Positions 8,950-21,230 of a stretch of 64,000 nt of DNA are shown here, piece after piece. The notes below the pieces were generated by a model. It was not told where the DNA came from and ran no database searches. It worked only from the letters and a program-made list of their open reading frames with translations. The translations under genes were made by a program, and so were the position numbers. How positions within the stretch are numbered: position 1 is the first letter of the stretch; each line of letters starts with the position of its first letter. Source of the stretch: Paenirhizobium selenitireducens ATCC BAA-1503 (GTDB lineage Bacteria > Pseudomonadota > Alphaproteobacteria > Rhizobiales > Rhizobiaceae). The stretch is taken from NCBI RefSeq assembly GCF_000518785.1, contig NZ_JAEG01000006.1:62001-126000 (forward strand), written 5' to 3'.

Positions 8950-9990
8950 TCAGGCGGCGCTGCGGCCGTAGTCGGCGGTCGCCACTTCCGAGATGGTCTT
9001 CAGCACCTGCGAAGCGATCTGGTAGGGGCAGCCCTGCGAGTTCGGACGACGGTCTTCAAGATAGCCCTTGTAGCCGTTGTTGACGAAGGAATGCGGAACG
9101 CGGACCGATGCGCCACGGTCGGCGACGCCGTAGGAGAACTTGTCCCACGGAGCGGTCTCGTGCTTGCCGGTCAGGCGCATGTGGTTGTCCGGACCGTAGA
9201 CGTCGATGTGCTCTTTCCAGTTCTTGGCGAAAGCAGCCATCAGGGCTTCGAAATATTCCTTGCCGCCGACTTCGCGCATGTACTTGGTCGAGAAGTTGCA
9301 GTGCATGCCCGAACCGTTCCAGTCGGTATCGCCGAGCGGCTTGCAATGGAACTCGATATCGATGCCGTAACCTTCGCAGAGGCGCAGCAGCAGGTAGCGA
9401 GCGATCCAGATCTGGTCGGCGGCCTTCTTGGAGCCCTTGCCGAACACCTGGAATTCCCACTGGCCCTTGGCCACTTCGGCATTGATGCCTTCGTGGTTGA
9501 TGCCGGCTTCGAGGCAGAGGTCGAGATGCTCTTCGACGATCTGGCGGGCGACGTCACCGACGTTCTTGTAACCGACGCCGGTGTAGTACGGGCCCTGCGG
9601 CGCCGGGAAACCGTGTTCCGGGAAGCCGAGCGGGCGGCCGTCCTTGTAGAAGAAGTATTCCTGCTCGAAACCGAACCAGGCGTCCTCGTCGTCGAGGATG
9701 GTGGCGCGGGCGTTCGACGGATGCGGGGTAACACCGTCCGGCATCATGACTTCGCACATGACCAGCGCGCCGTTGGTACGGGCCGGATCGGGATAGATGG
9801 CGACGGGCTTCAGGACGCAATCGGAGCTCCGGCCTTCGGCCTGCAGGGTCGACGAACCGTCGAAACCCCAGAGCGGAAGCTGCTCCAGCGTCGGGAAGCT
9901 GTCGAATTCCTTGATCTGCGTCTTGCCGCGAAGGTTCGGAACCGGCGTGTAGCCGTCCAGCCAGATATACTCGAGCTTAAACTTGGTCAT
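8950..9990 (-). CDS. glnII: Glutamine synthetase II (eukaryotic-type)
   Basis: 346 residues, the compact GSII form found in rhizobia in addition to GlnA. Start ATG 9988-9990 follows GAGAGACGAAG. Signatures: WGFDGSSTLQA near residue 52, EQEYFFY, NAEVAKGQWEFQV, NGSGMHCNFSTK, and the GKHETA / DRGASVRVPH active-site region. It forms glutamine from glutamate and ammonia. A sigma-54 promoter lies about 85 bp upstream, in line with NtrC control under nitrogen limitation. The setting among urate/allantoin genes fits nitrogen assimilation. Confidence 0.96.
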   Translation of the reverse strand: MTKFKLEYIWLDGYTPVPNLRGKTQIKEFDSFPTLEQLPLWGFDGSSTLQAEGRSSDCVLKPVAIYPDPARTNGALVMCEVMMPDGVTPHPSNARATILDDEDAWFGFEQEYFFYKDGRPLGFPEHGFPAPQGPYYTGVGYKNVGDVARQIVEEHLDLCLEAGINHEGINAEVAKGQWEFQVFGKGSKKAADQIWIARYLLLRLCEGYGIDIEFHCKPLGDTDWNGSGMHCNFSTKYMREVGGKEYFEALMAAFAKNWKEHIDVYGPDNHMRLTGKHETAPWDKFSYGVADRGASVRVPHSFVNNGYKGYLEDRRPNSQGCPYQIASQVLKTISEVATADYGRSAA

Positions 9991-10074
9991 TCTTCGTCTC
10001 TCTTCAGTCAAGCGCTCGCCCAAGAGCGCAACAGAGGGCTGATTCTCCGGCGCGCCGGCGAGTCCCGGTTAAAG

Positions 10075-10092
10075 AAGCATGAAGCGTGCCAA
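10075..10092 (-). promoter_or_regulatory. Sigma-54 (RpoN) promoter of glnII
   Basis: On the reverse strand the sequence reads TTGGCACGCTTCATGCTT. It matches the RpoN consensus YTGGCACG-N4-TTGCW with one mismatch, and the invariant GG and GC are exactly 12 bp apart. The predicted transcription start is near 10064, giving a leader of about 75 nt before the glnII ATG. Confidence 0.9.
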
Positions 10093-10305
10093 CTTCGCCG
10101 AAACGCGCGCCAATGATCCTATTTTTTAGCTCCAACGCCGGGATGCGTGCGGCGGCACGGACGATTGCGGCAGTCGTTTTGCCTATTTTGTGGGAACTTC
10201 TGCAGCCATGGCGTGTTTCCTTGCACGACGGACCGCGCGATCCGAAGTGATGAAATCACCATCATTCGAAGCGCGCAGCAAGAATTGCCTACATATTAGG
10301 CATAT

Positions 10306-10322
10306 TGCACTTTCCGTGTGCA
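10306..10322. promoter_or_regulatory. NtrC-like binding palindrome
   Basis: TGCACTTTCCGTGTGCA, matching TGCACC-N5-GGTGCA at 10 of 12 defined positions. It is about 70 bp upstream of the gstI ATG and about 245 bp upstream of the predicted glnII transcription start. The place suits both enhancer action at glnII and blocking of gstI. Assignment is by motif only. Confidence 0.65.
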
Positions 10323-10390
10323 TAAGGTCGAAAACTCTGATAGACTTCATCATCGAACACCAGTCTCGATGAATAAAGAGAGGCAGCAGC

Positions 10391-10573
10391 ATGACGACGA
10401 ACATGGTTCGGGAATCGGCGATGATCTTGAAGTTCCCGGTTCGAAACATTCAGAAGCTCAAGGAAATGCAGGAGCGCGAGAGCCGTTCGCGTCCGCTGAT
10501 CATCGAAAGCGGCTGCGGCGGCTGGTATCATCAGGAAGCCATCCGCGAGGCTGAAGAGGCACCCAAGCAGTAA
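10391..10573 (+). CDS. gstI: GstI, glutamine synthetase II translational inhibitor (DUF2735)
   Basis: A 60-residue protein starting MTTNMVRESA and carrying both conserved DUF2735 parts: the 'ESA.I..FPVR' N-terminus and the 'G.GGWYHQEAI.EA' C-terminus. In Rhizobium leguminosarum, gstI is a small gene divergent from glnII whose product lowers GlnII synthesis by acting on the glnII mRNA leader, and it is repressed through NtrC. The size, orientation and neighbour are the same here. Function is inferred from that precedent. Confidence 0.85.
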   Translation: MTTNMVRESAMILKFPVRNIQKLKEMQERESRSRPLIIESGCGGWYHQEAIREAEEAPKQ

Positions 10574-10597
10574 GCGTGCCTCTTCGACTATTGTGTC

Positions 10598-11620
10598 TCA
10601 GGCCTTGGTGCCGAAGAGACGCAGGCGCATGACGCCGCCATCCGGATGCATGGCGAAGCGCACATGGGTGACCGGCCCGATTTCGGCGATGAGTGACCCG
10701 GAAAATTCGTGCTCGCGGTCCATCTCCAGCTTCTGCCGGCCGAGAATCGGCTTCCAGCCTTCCGACTGGGCTATATCCTCAGGGCTGAACGTGTCGCCGG
10801 CATCCGGCAGATAGGCGCCCAGCAGTTCGCAGGTGTCCGGATAATTCCCCTTGAAGAAATGCGTATCGACGACGATGCGGCTGATCAGGCCGGCATGACC
10901 GAGGCGGATGATCGCCCAGTCATGGCCCGGCCCGCGCCGACGCTTGGTTTCCCAGCCGTCGCCCATGTTGAGGCCGCGTCCAGGACCCAGCATCTTGTCG
11001 GGATGGCCATAATGGGCATCCGACCAGGCGAGCGCCTTGGCGCCGTGGAAGACATAGGCGAGATCGAGTTCCTGGTCCGCGCCGACCTTCGACCAGTCGA
11101 AATGCGCCGCCCCATAGACGCGCAACCGCGCCACGCCGCCATCCGGATAGATGTGCAGCCGCAAATGCGTCCACACCTTGTCGCGATCGGCATTCTCGAA
11201 GAAATGCTGGGCGCCCGGCCCGAGCGGCGACTTGGCCAGAAGTTCGGTCCACACCGTCGTCTCGGTCGGATCGCCCTCGGCCACACAGGCCGCCTGGATC
11301 GAGCAATGCGGCGGATAGTTGCCGGTGAAGAAGCGGGTATCGACGTCGAAGCCGAAGATGCGGCCGGGCATGGCCAGCCGGATCACCGCCCAGTCGTGGC
11401 CGGGCACGCGCTTGCGTCGGCTTTCCCAGCCATCCATGTACTTGCCGTTGTCGTCGTAGAGATCCGGGTCGAATTCGGCCGGCGCGTCGTTCAGCATGCG
11501 CGACAGCGGTGCGAAGAATTCGTCGGTCGAAAACACGCCCTGGGCGCCGAGGCGGGCCGAGGCGAGATTGACGGCGCCTGCGGCAAAGTCGGGCAGGACC
11601 ACGGTAGATATTTCGGGCAT
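10598..11620 (-). CDS. alc: Allantoicase
   Basis: 340 residues made of two homologous galactose-binding-like beta-sandwich halves, as in known allantoicases. The duplication shows as paired segments: DGWESRRKRVPGHDWAVIRL with DGWETKRRRGPGHDWAIIRL, and DVDTRFFTGNYP with VVDTHFFKGNYP. It converts allantoate to ureidoglycolate and urea. ATG 11618-11620 begins one base after the uraD stop, so the two are coupled. The frame opens further upstream, but that part overlaps uraD. Confidence 0.95.
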   Translation of the reverse strand: MPEISTVVLPDFAAGAVNLASARLGAQGVFSTDEFFAPLSRMLNDAPAEFDPDLYDDNGKYMDGWESRRKRVPGHDWAVIRLAMPGRIFGFDVDTRFFTGNYPPHCSIQAACVAEGDPTETTVWTELLAKSPLGPGAQHFFENADRDKVWTHLRLHIYPDGGVARLRVYGAAHFDWSKVGADQELDLAYVFHGAKALAWSDAHYGHPDKMLGPGRGLNMGDGWETKRRRGPGHDWAIIRLGHAGLISRIVVDTHFFKGNYPDTCELLGAYLPDAGDTFSPEDIAQSEGWKPILGRQKLEMDREHEFSGSLIAEIGPVTHVRFAMHPDGGVMRLRLFGTKA

Positions 11621-11621
11621 G

Positions 11622-12119
11622 TCAGTCGTTCTCCGGAATGAAGCTTTCGAGGCGAAGCCGGGCAATCTTCTCGACCTGCGCGCAGGCCGTGTCGAATTCC
11701 GTCTCGCGGCTGTTGTCGATCCGCGCCTCGAAGGCGGCAAGAATATCGTCCTTCGCCAGCCCCTTGACGGCAATGATGAAGGGAAAGCCGAATTTCGTCG
11801 TATAGGCCGTGTTGAGCGCGGTGAAGCGGGCATGTTCCTCGGGCGAAAGCCGGTCGAGGCCTGCTCCCGCCTGCTCCTTGGCGCTGTCCTCGGTCAGTCC
11901 GCCGGCGATCGCCAGCTTGCCGGCCAGATCCGGATGGGCGCGCAGCACGCCGAGCCGTTCATCCGGCGAGGCTGCCCGGAATTTTTCGGTCAGCGCCGCA
12001 TGTACGCCGGACGCCGTCAACGGCTCGACGATCAAGCCCGCATCGAAGGCACGCTCGGCGATGAAGGGCGAGTGTTCGAACACGCCGCCGAAGCGGGAAA
12101 TAAAGTCCGCCTTGTGCAT
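11622..12119 (-). CDS. uraD: OHCU decarboxylase
   Basis: 165 residues from ATG 12117-12119, preceded by GGGAGACTTG. Family features: FGGVFEHSPFIAERA near the N-terminus (with the catalytic His), LRAHPDLAGKLA, SAKEQAGAGLD and the FPFIIAVKG strand. It decarboxylates 2-oxo-4-hydroxy-4-carboxy-5-ureidoimidazoline to S-allantoin, the step after 5-hydroxyisourate hydrolase. It lies between an XRE-type gene and alc in the reverse-strand ureide operon. Confidence 0.95.
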   Translation of the reverse strand: MHKADFISRFGGVFEHSPFIAERAFDAGLIVEPLTASGVHAALTEKFRAASPDERLGVLRAHPDLAGKLAIAGGLTEDSAKEQAGAGLDRLSPEEHARFTALNTAYTTKFGFPFIIAVKGLAKDDILAAFEARIDNSRETEFDTACAQVEKIARLRLESFIPEND

Positions 12120-12256
12120 CAAGTCTCCCGGAATGCGAAGCAGTTGATTGGATCGAAGGCCAAGGAGTAGCGAAGCCCGCAAGGCTTGTCGAGGCGCCGC
12201 CCCGGCCCGATGAGGCTCAAGATCAGATCGGCCTCCGTCGCTCCGCCACCAAGGCA

Positions 12257-12535
12257 TCAGGTCTCGACGAGATTGATTTCCAGCCTTGCACCCGTCGCCT
12301 CGGCATAGCGCCTCAGCGTCGACAGCGACGGCGAGACGCCGCCGCCTTCCAGCCGGGCGATCGCCGATTGCGTCGTCCCGATCCGGCGGGCCAGTTCCGC
12401 CTGCGACAGCTTGGCCCGGGTGCGGGCAAGCACCAGCGACTCGATCAAACGGAACTCCTCGTCCGCCTTCTGATATTCGGCCCGGAACTCCGGGTTCTCC
12501 ATCAGCTTCTTCTTGAGATCGGCGATCCTGGTCAT
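12257..12535 (-). CDS. XRE/HigA-type helix-turn-helix protein
   Basis: 92 residues: a helical N-terminus (LKKKLMENPEFRAEYQKADEEF) typical of HigA-like antitoxins, then an XRE helix-turn-helix at about 43-75 (LSQAELARRIGTTQSAIARLEGG). It sits 29 bp downstream of puuE and 137 bp upstream of uraD. No HigB/RelE-like toxin frame is found on either side, so it is either an orphan antitoxin or a local regulator of the ureide genes. Confidence 0.8.
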   Translation of the reverse strand: MTRIADLKKKLMENPEFRAEYQKADEEFRLIESLVLARTRAKLSQAELARRIGTTQSAIARLEGGGVSPSLSTLRRYAEATGARLEINLVET

Positions 12536-12564
12536 GCTTTCACCTCTTTCAGGCGCGCGCGGGC

Positions 12565-13482
12565 TCACACCGGCTTGTGGTACTTGTGCCAGTGTTCGGC
12601 GATCTCGATGCGTTTCGGGATCCACACTTTTTCGTGGCTCTTCACATAGTCGATGAAGCGCGCGAGGGCTGCGGCGCGGCCGGGGCGGCCGACGAGGCGG
12701 CAGTGGAGGCCGACCGACATCATCTTCGCGCTGCCCGCCTTGCCTTCCGCATAGAGCACGTCGAACGCGTCCTTCAGATAGGTGAAGAACTGGTCGCCGG
12801 AATTGAAGCCCTGCGGCGTGGCGAAACGCATGTCGTTGGTTTCGAGCGTATAGGGGATGATGAGGAAGGGCTTGTCGTCCACGCCTTTCACCCAATAGGG
12901 CAGGTCGTCGGCGTAACTGTCGGAGGAATAGAGGAAACCGCCCTCCTCCATCACCAGTCTCAACGTGTTGTTGGACGGCTTGCCCTGGTACATGCCGCGC
13001 GGATGCGAACCGGTCAGTTCCTTGTGCAGGCGCACCGCTTCGAGAATGTGCTGGCGCTCGAGGTCTTCCGGGAAATCCTTGTATTCCAGCCAGCGATAGC
13101 CGTGGCTGGCGATCTCCCATCCGGCCTCCTTCATCGCCGCGACCGCTTCCCGGTTGCGCGCCATGGCGAGCGTCACGCCGTAGACGGTGACGGGCACCCG
13201 GCGTTCGGTGAACATCCGCCACAGCCGCCAGAAGCCGGCGCGGGAGCCGTATTCGTAGATCGATTCCATGTTGAGGTTGCGCTGGCCGGGCCAGGGCTGC
13301 GCGCCGACGATCTCGGACAGCAGGTTTTCGGAAGCCGGGTCGCCGTCGAGGATCGAGCTTTCGCCGCCCTCCTCATAGTTGACGACGAACTGCACGGCGA
13401 TGCGCGCATCGCCCGGCCAGCGCGGATCGGGAGTGTTGCGACCATAGCCGACAAGGTCGCGCGGATAGCTGTCATTGTGCAT
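12565..13482 (-). CDS. puuE: Allantoinase PuuE (polysaccharide-deacetylase fold)
   Basis: 305 residues from ATG 13480-13482, with AGGGTG upstream; the frame also opens at a TTG one codon earlier. It belongs to the cofactor-independent allantoinases (PuuE), not the metal-dependent AllB type: NYEEGGESSILDGD near residue 34, YEYGSRAGFWRL, the deacetylase-fold EIASHGYRW and SDSYADDLPYW. It opens the allantoin ring to allantoate and is the first gene of the reverse-strand group puuE-XRE-uraD-alc. Confidence 0.94.
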   Translation of the reverse strand: MHNDSYPRDLVGYGRNTPDPRWPGDARIAVQFVVNYEEGGESSILDGDPASENLLSEIVGAQPWPGQRNLNMESIYEYGSRAGFWRLWRMFTERRVPVTVYGVTLAMARNREAVAAMKEAGWEIASHGYRWLEYKDFPEDLERQHILEAVRLHKELTGSHPRGMYQGKPSNNTLRLVMEEGGFLYSSDSYADDLPYWVKGVDDKPFLIIPYTLETNDMRFATPQGFNSGDQFFTYLKDAFDVLYAEGKAGSAKMMSVGLHCRLVGRPGRAAALARFIDYVKSHEKVWIPKRIEIAEHWHKYHKPV

Positions 13483-13593
13483 CAAATCACCCTGAAATCG
13501 GACGCCAGACGGTAAGCAGGCCGGCGCCCGATGTCGAGATGCAAACGCAAGCGCGGGGCGCTGCCTTTTAGGCTCCGCTTCGTGTGCCCGCCA

Positions 13594-14301
13594 TCAGGCG
13601 ATCTTGCGGGCGGCGACGCGGCCCATCGGATGCAGCGAATGCACGAGGAAGGGCGCGCCCGGCTCCTTCTCGACGAACAGCGCCAGATTGGCGATCTCGA
13701 CCGGCTCACCGAGCACGGGGCCGAAATGGGCGCCGAGCGCCGTCTCGATCCGGCCGAAATCGCGCGACAGCAGCGGGCCGGTGAGCGTCATGTGGAAGCG
13801 GAACTCGTCCATCACGTAAGGGTGCCCCCAGCGATGCAGGTTGGAGAACTGCGGCGCCGACAGGCCGTCGGGATTGCGCCGCTCGATTTCCGCTTCGCTG
13901 AGCGGCGCGCGGTAGCCGTCGAACTGCTGCACCACGGCGGCGGCCAGATAGTCGAGCGAAGCGCAGGGTTTTTCCGGCACGAGGCCGTAGAAATCGCCCA
14001 GACGGCCGACCACCAGCCGGGGAATCTCGAAGGGTTCGAGCGTGCCGGCAAAGCGCATGAGTTCGCGCAGCAGCGCCGCTTCGGTGCTCTCCAGATGCAG
14101 GTGGAACGGCGCCTTCAGCGTCGCATGGAAGCCGTAGCGGCGCGGCAGTGCCGTGTGGAAGGCGATCTCGTGAATGCCGAGGCCGCGCACCGCCGGATGC
14201 TCGACCGGCTCGCCGGAATAGACGTTGCGCCCGAGCCAGCTCGCAGCCGCAAGCGTCAGCGTATCGCTGAAGGACGGGGTGAAATAGATGGCATACCGCA
14301 T
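13594..14301 (-). CDS. DUF1045 family, 2H phosphoesterase-like protein
   Basis: 235 residues. Two HxT motifs, H59-A-T61 in GFHATLKAP and H170-M-T172 in RFHMTLTGP, about 110 residues apart, mark the 2H phosphoesterase fold of cyclic phosphodiesterases and RNA ligase-like enzymes. DUF1045 members are often found near phosphonate genes, but none is visible here. It lies upstream of puuE in the same orientation with a 110-bp gap. The substrate is unknown. Confidence 0.8.
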   Translation of the reverse strand: MRYAIYFTPSFSDTLTLAAASWLGRNVYSGEPVEHPAVRGLGIHEIAFHTALPRRYGFHATLKAPFHLHLESTEAALLRELMRFAGTLEPFEIPRLVVGRLGDFYGLVPEKPCASLDYLAAAVVQQFDGYRAPLSEAEIERRNPDGLSAPQFSNLHRWGHPYVMDEFRFHMTLTGPLLSRDFGRIETALGAHFGPVLGEPVEIANLALFVEKEPGAPFLVHSLHPMGRVAARKIA

Positions 14302-14405
14302 GCGACACCTCGCTTCCGGGGGGCGTCCATTTTAGCAATAGACGTTATACCTGAGCAGTTAGGTGATTTGCGTGACAGTATGACGAAGAGAAACGGGAAA
14401 GACGT

Positions 14406-15584
14406 TCACGCGTTGCGTGTGGCAACGGCGATGTGGCTCGCGAGCTGGAAACCGGCCGGCATGGTCATCGGCCGGTCCTGGACGGCGCCGAGCGCTTCTT
14501 CGGCCAGACGATGTGCCATGCCGAAGCTCACCTTGAAGCCGCCGGTCAGCGCGACGACGCGGGCATTGTCCGGATGCGGCCCGACCATCGGGTCGCGATC
14601 GATCGCCTTGGGGCGAAGGCCGGCCCAGCGTTCGACCACCACGGCCGACTTCAAAACCGGCGCAAGCACACGGGCACGCGCGATCAGGTCCTCGATCTGG
14701 CCATCGGTCGAAAACGGATCGTCGAAACGGTCCTCACTGGTGCTGCCGATGGCGGCCAGTCCACCCTCGTGCGGCACGATATAGAGCCCGTCGAGATAGA
14801 GCAGAGGCAGGTCGGGATCGATGTCGCCCTTCATGAGGGCGGCCTGTCCCTTGACCGGCTGGCCGAGCGGCCGGGCAAGCGGCGGGCCGAGCATTTCCAG
14901 GAGTGGGAAGGACCGATGGCCCGCCGACAGGATGCAGTGGCCGAACGCGACACTTGTGCCGTCCGACAGCCGGGCCGTGGTCCCCTCGATGCTCTCGACG
15001 CCGCAGCCTTCGACGATCCGCACATGCTGCGCCCTGCGCAGGCGCTCGACCAGCATGCCGGTGAGGCCGCGCGGCGAGACCCGGGCGGCAAACGTGTCGT
15101 GGACCAGCCCGGCGCCTGCAACCTCCGGCGTGGGCCAGTCCGGTCCGAGGGGCGAGGCATCGATGGCATTCCACCGGAAGGACCGATCCCCTGCCCGCCA
15201 GTTGACCAGCGCTTCCCGTTCATGGCGTTCGGCGATCGTCCGCAAATGTGGCTTCGGCAGCGGGATCAGGCGGCCGGAACGGCGATAGCCGGCGGACCGG
15301 CCGGTCTCGGCCTCCAGTGCCCGCACCTCGTCTTCCAGCGACAGAAGCGCCTCGAACTGGAACTGCTTCTTGTCGTTCCACTTGTCCGGCATATGCGGCA
15401 TCAGCGCGCCGAGCAGCCCGCCGCTCGCGCCCTGCGCCAGCGGCCCGGCATCGACCAGCAGCGTGTCTATGCCTAGGCGTTCGGCCTTGAGCGCCGCCCA
15501 GAGCCCCATCACGCCCCCGCCGGCGATCAGCAGCGCTGCGCGCGATTGACCGGCAGGCCCGCTGGCATTATCCGCAATGGTCAT
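14406..15584 (-). CDS. FAD-dependent oxidoreductase, MnmC oxidase-domain-like
   Basis: 392 residues of the DAO family. The dinucleotide-binding motif GGGVMGLWAALKAERLG is near the N-terminus, followed by GASGGLLGALMPHMP and a C-terminal GLRPKAIDRDPMVGPHP and TGGFKVSFGMAHRLAE. It is exactly head-to-head with mnmD, and in many bacteria the same two activities are fused as MnmC, which modifies the U34 wobble base of tRNA. That pairing suggests it removes the carboxymethyl group of cmnm5(s2)U34; a general amine oxidase remains possible. Confidence 0.72.
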   Translation of the reverse strand: MTIADNASGPAGQSRAALLIAGGGVMGLWAALKAERLGIDTLLVDAGPLAQGASGGLLGALMPHMPDKWNDKKQFQFEALLSLEDEVRALEAETGRSAGYRRSGRLIPLPKPHLRTIAERHEREALVNWRAGDRSFRWNAIDASPLGPDWPTPEVAGAGLVHDTFAARVSPRGLTGMLVERLRRAQHVRIVEGCGVESIEGTTARLSDGTSVAFGHCILSAGHRSFPLLEMLGPPLARPLGQPVKGQAALMKGDIDPDLPLLYLDGLYIVPHEGGLAAIGSTSEDRFDDPFSTDGQIEDLIARARVLAPVLKSAVVVERWAGLRPKAIDRDPMVGPHPDNARVVALTGGFKVSFGMAHRLAEEALGAVQDRPMTMPAGFQLASHIAVATRNA

Positions 15585-16302
15585 GACCCATTCCACCTCG
15601 ACATCACCGACCGCGCCGGTCGCCCAGGAGCTCACCTGGCGCGACGGCGATATGCCCTATTCGACCGCCTTTGACGACCACTTTTATTGCCAGACCGACG
15701 GACGCCTCGAATGCGGCCATGTCTTTCTCGCCGGCAACGGCCTGCCGGAGCGCTGGGTTCGTCCCGGCACCTTCCGCATCGGCGAGCTGGGCTTCGGCAC
15801 GGGTCTCAACGCCTGCGAGAGCTGGCGGCAATGGAAGACGACGCGGCTGGAGGGTGGACACCTGCACTTCGTCTCGTTCGAGCTCTATCCAATGCGGGCG
15901 GAAGAGCTGTCACGGGCCCTGTCGCGCTGGCCCGAGATCGATGCCGAACGCGAAGCGCTCACCGCCCTCTGGCCGGACCAACCCACCGGAATTGTCGAAC
16001 TGGATCTCGACCGCCAGACGCGGCTCACCGTGCTGTGTGGCGATGCGCTGCAAAGCCTCACATCGAGCCAGCTTGCCTTCGACGCCTGGTTTCTCGACGG
16101 CTTCGCGCCGGCGCGCAATGCCGCCATGTGGTCGCCGGAACTGATGGCGGAAGTTTACGGCCACACCGTGCCGGGCGGCAGTTTCGCCACCTATGCCGCA
16201 GCTGGCTTCGTGCGCCGAAACCTGATCGCGGCGGGATTTGCCGTCGAGCGGCGCAAGGGGTTTGCCGGCAAACGGGAAATGCTCTGCGGACTGAAACCCG
16301 GC

Positions 16303-16329
<27 letters not shown>
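15577..16329 (+). CDS. mnmD: MnmD, tRNA 5-methylaminomethyl-2-thiouridine methyltransferase
   Basis: About 250 residues of the MnmC methyltransferase-domain (DUF752) family: WRDGDMPYSTAFDDHFY near residue 21, the SAM-binding IGELGFGTGLNAC, FVSFELYP and the FDAWFLDGFAPARNAAMW motif. It methylates nm5(s2)U34 to mnm5(s2)U34. The ATGs at 15577 and 15583 are both possible; the second shares the CATG with the start codon of the opposite-strand oxidase gene. No clear ribosome-binding site precedes either. Confidence 0.87.
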
Positions 16330-20397
<4,068 letters not shown>

Positions 20398-20576
20398 GAA
20401 CCGTACTCCTGCCCAGAAAATGCTCCCGAATGGTAAATGCGAGGTAACCATCGAACGATGTTCGACGGATGCGCCGGCAAAACCGTAGCCTGAACGGGAG
20501 GATAGTGGACGCCCTGCCTTGTCCGAGCCTGTCAGGGGCGCTGGGGCCGGGCCGCGGCCGGGCTTACGGACGCGAA

Positions 20577-20612
20577 AAAGCCCCGGTCGGGGGGTGCACC
20601 GTCCGGGGCTTT
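20577..20612 (-). terminator. Rho-independent terminator
   Basis: A 10-bp perfect stem AAAGCCCCGG / CCGGGGCTTT with a 16-nt loop. On the reverse strand it is followed by a T run. It closes the cytochrome b561 / PepSY operon, 46 bp past its last stop codon. Confidence 0.85.
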
Positions 20613-20657
20613 CTTCTTGGCCGTGTTCACGCGGAGGCTATTCTCCCGGCCTCGAAC

Positions 20658-21230
20658 TCAGCGGCTGCGCTTCCAGCCGTTCAGCATCGCACGTACGAGG
20701 TTCTCGCGGTGTTCGAAGCTGGCGAAGGCGACGCCGGCAAGATGCAGGGCGACGAGACCGAGCGTGCCGTAGACGAGCGCTTCATGCGTCTCCTCGACCC
20801 ATTCGATCCCCCAGAAGGCATCCGTGGTCATCATATAACCGGTGGCGGCGATGCCCGAGATCGCCACGAGCAGCGCGATCACCATCGCGCCACCGGCCGG
20901 GTTGTGCCCGAGATAGCGCCTGGCCCGCATCCGCGCCGTATCGGCGAGGAAGGCCACGACCGTGGTCGGCCGATAGATGAAGTTCGCGAACCGCGCATGT
21001 TCGGTGCCGATCATGCCCCAGATCACGCGAAGCGCCACAAGGCCGGCGATCAGGTAGCCGGAAAGGATATGGGCCGACTTCCACTCGTCGCCGGTGAGGT
21101 AGGAAAAGGCAAAAAGCCCGACCAGCGACCAATGGAAGATCCGCACGAACGGATCCCACACCTTGATCCATTCCGTCCGCTTCAAGCGGACGGAATGGGC
21201 GCCATGCAATTCCTGCGTGGCGTCGCTCAT
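20658..21230 (-). CDS. Cytochrome b561-family membrane protein
   Basis: 190 residues from ATG 21228-21230. Four transmembrane helices with haem-ligand histidines: WDPFVRIFHWSLVGLFAF, SAHILSGYLIAGLVALRVIWG, AMVIALLVAISGIAATGYMM and ETHEALVYGTLGLVALHLAG. VWDPFVRIFHW is the usual opening of the Ni/Fe-hydrogenase-type cytochrome b (b561) group. It would carry electrons across the membrane. It is coupled (TGATG) to the secreted PepSY protein gene upstream, which may be its partner. Confidence 0.9.
   Translation of the reverse strand: MSDATQELHGAHSVRLKRTEWIKVWDPFVRIFHWSLVGLFAFSYLTGDEWKSAHILSGYLIAGLVALRVIWGMIGTEHARFANFIYRPTTVVAFLADTARMRARRYLGHNPAGGAMVIALLVAISGIAATGYMMTTDAFWGIEWVEETHEALVYGTLGLVALHLAGVAFASFEHRENLVRAMLNGWKRSR

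Larger units (their letters stand above)
9991..10390. promoter_or_regulatory. glnII-gstI divergent intergenic region
   Basis: A 400-bp gap holding the control sites of both genes: a -24/-12 promoter for glnII near 10080 and an NtrC-like palindrome near 10310, just upstream of gstI. Between them (10100-10290) is AT-richer sequence with no convincing ORF. The glnII leader would be about 75 nt, the region through which GstI is known to act on glnII translation in Rhizobium leguminosarum. Confidence 0.7.

Noticed and set aside
10140..10160. GTGC-N4-GCAC in the glnII-gstI gap as a second NtrC site
   Set aside because: The half-site orientation and spacing do not fit TGCAC-N7-GTGCA; likely chance in GC-rich DNA.
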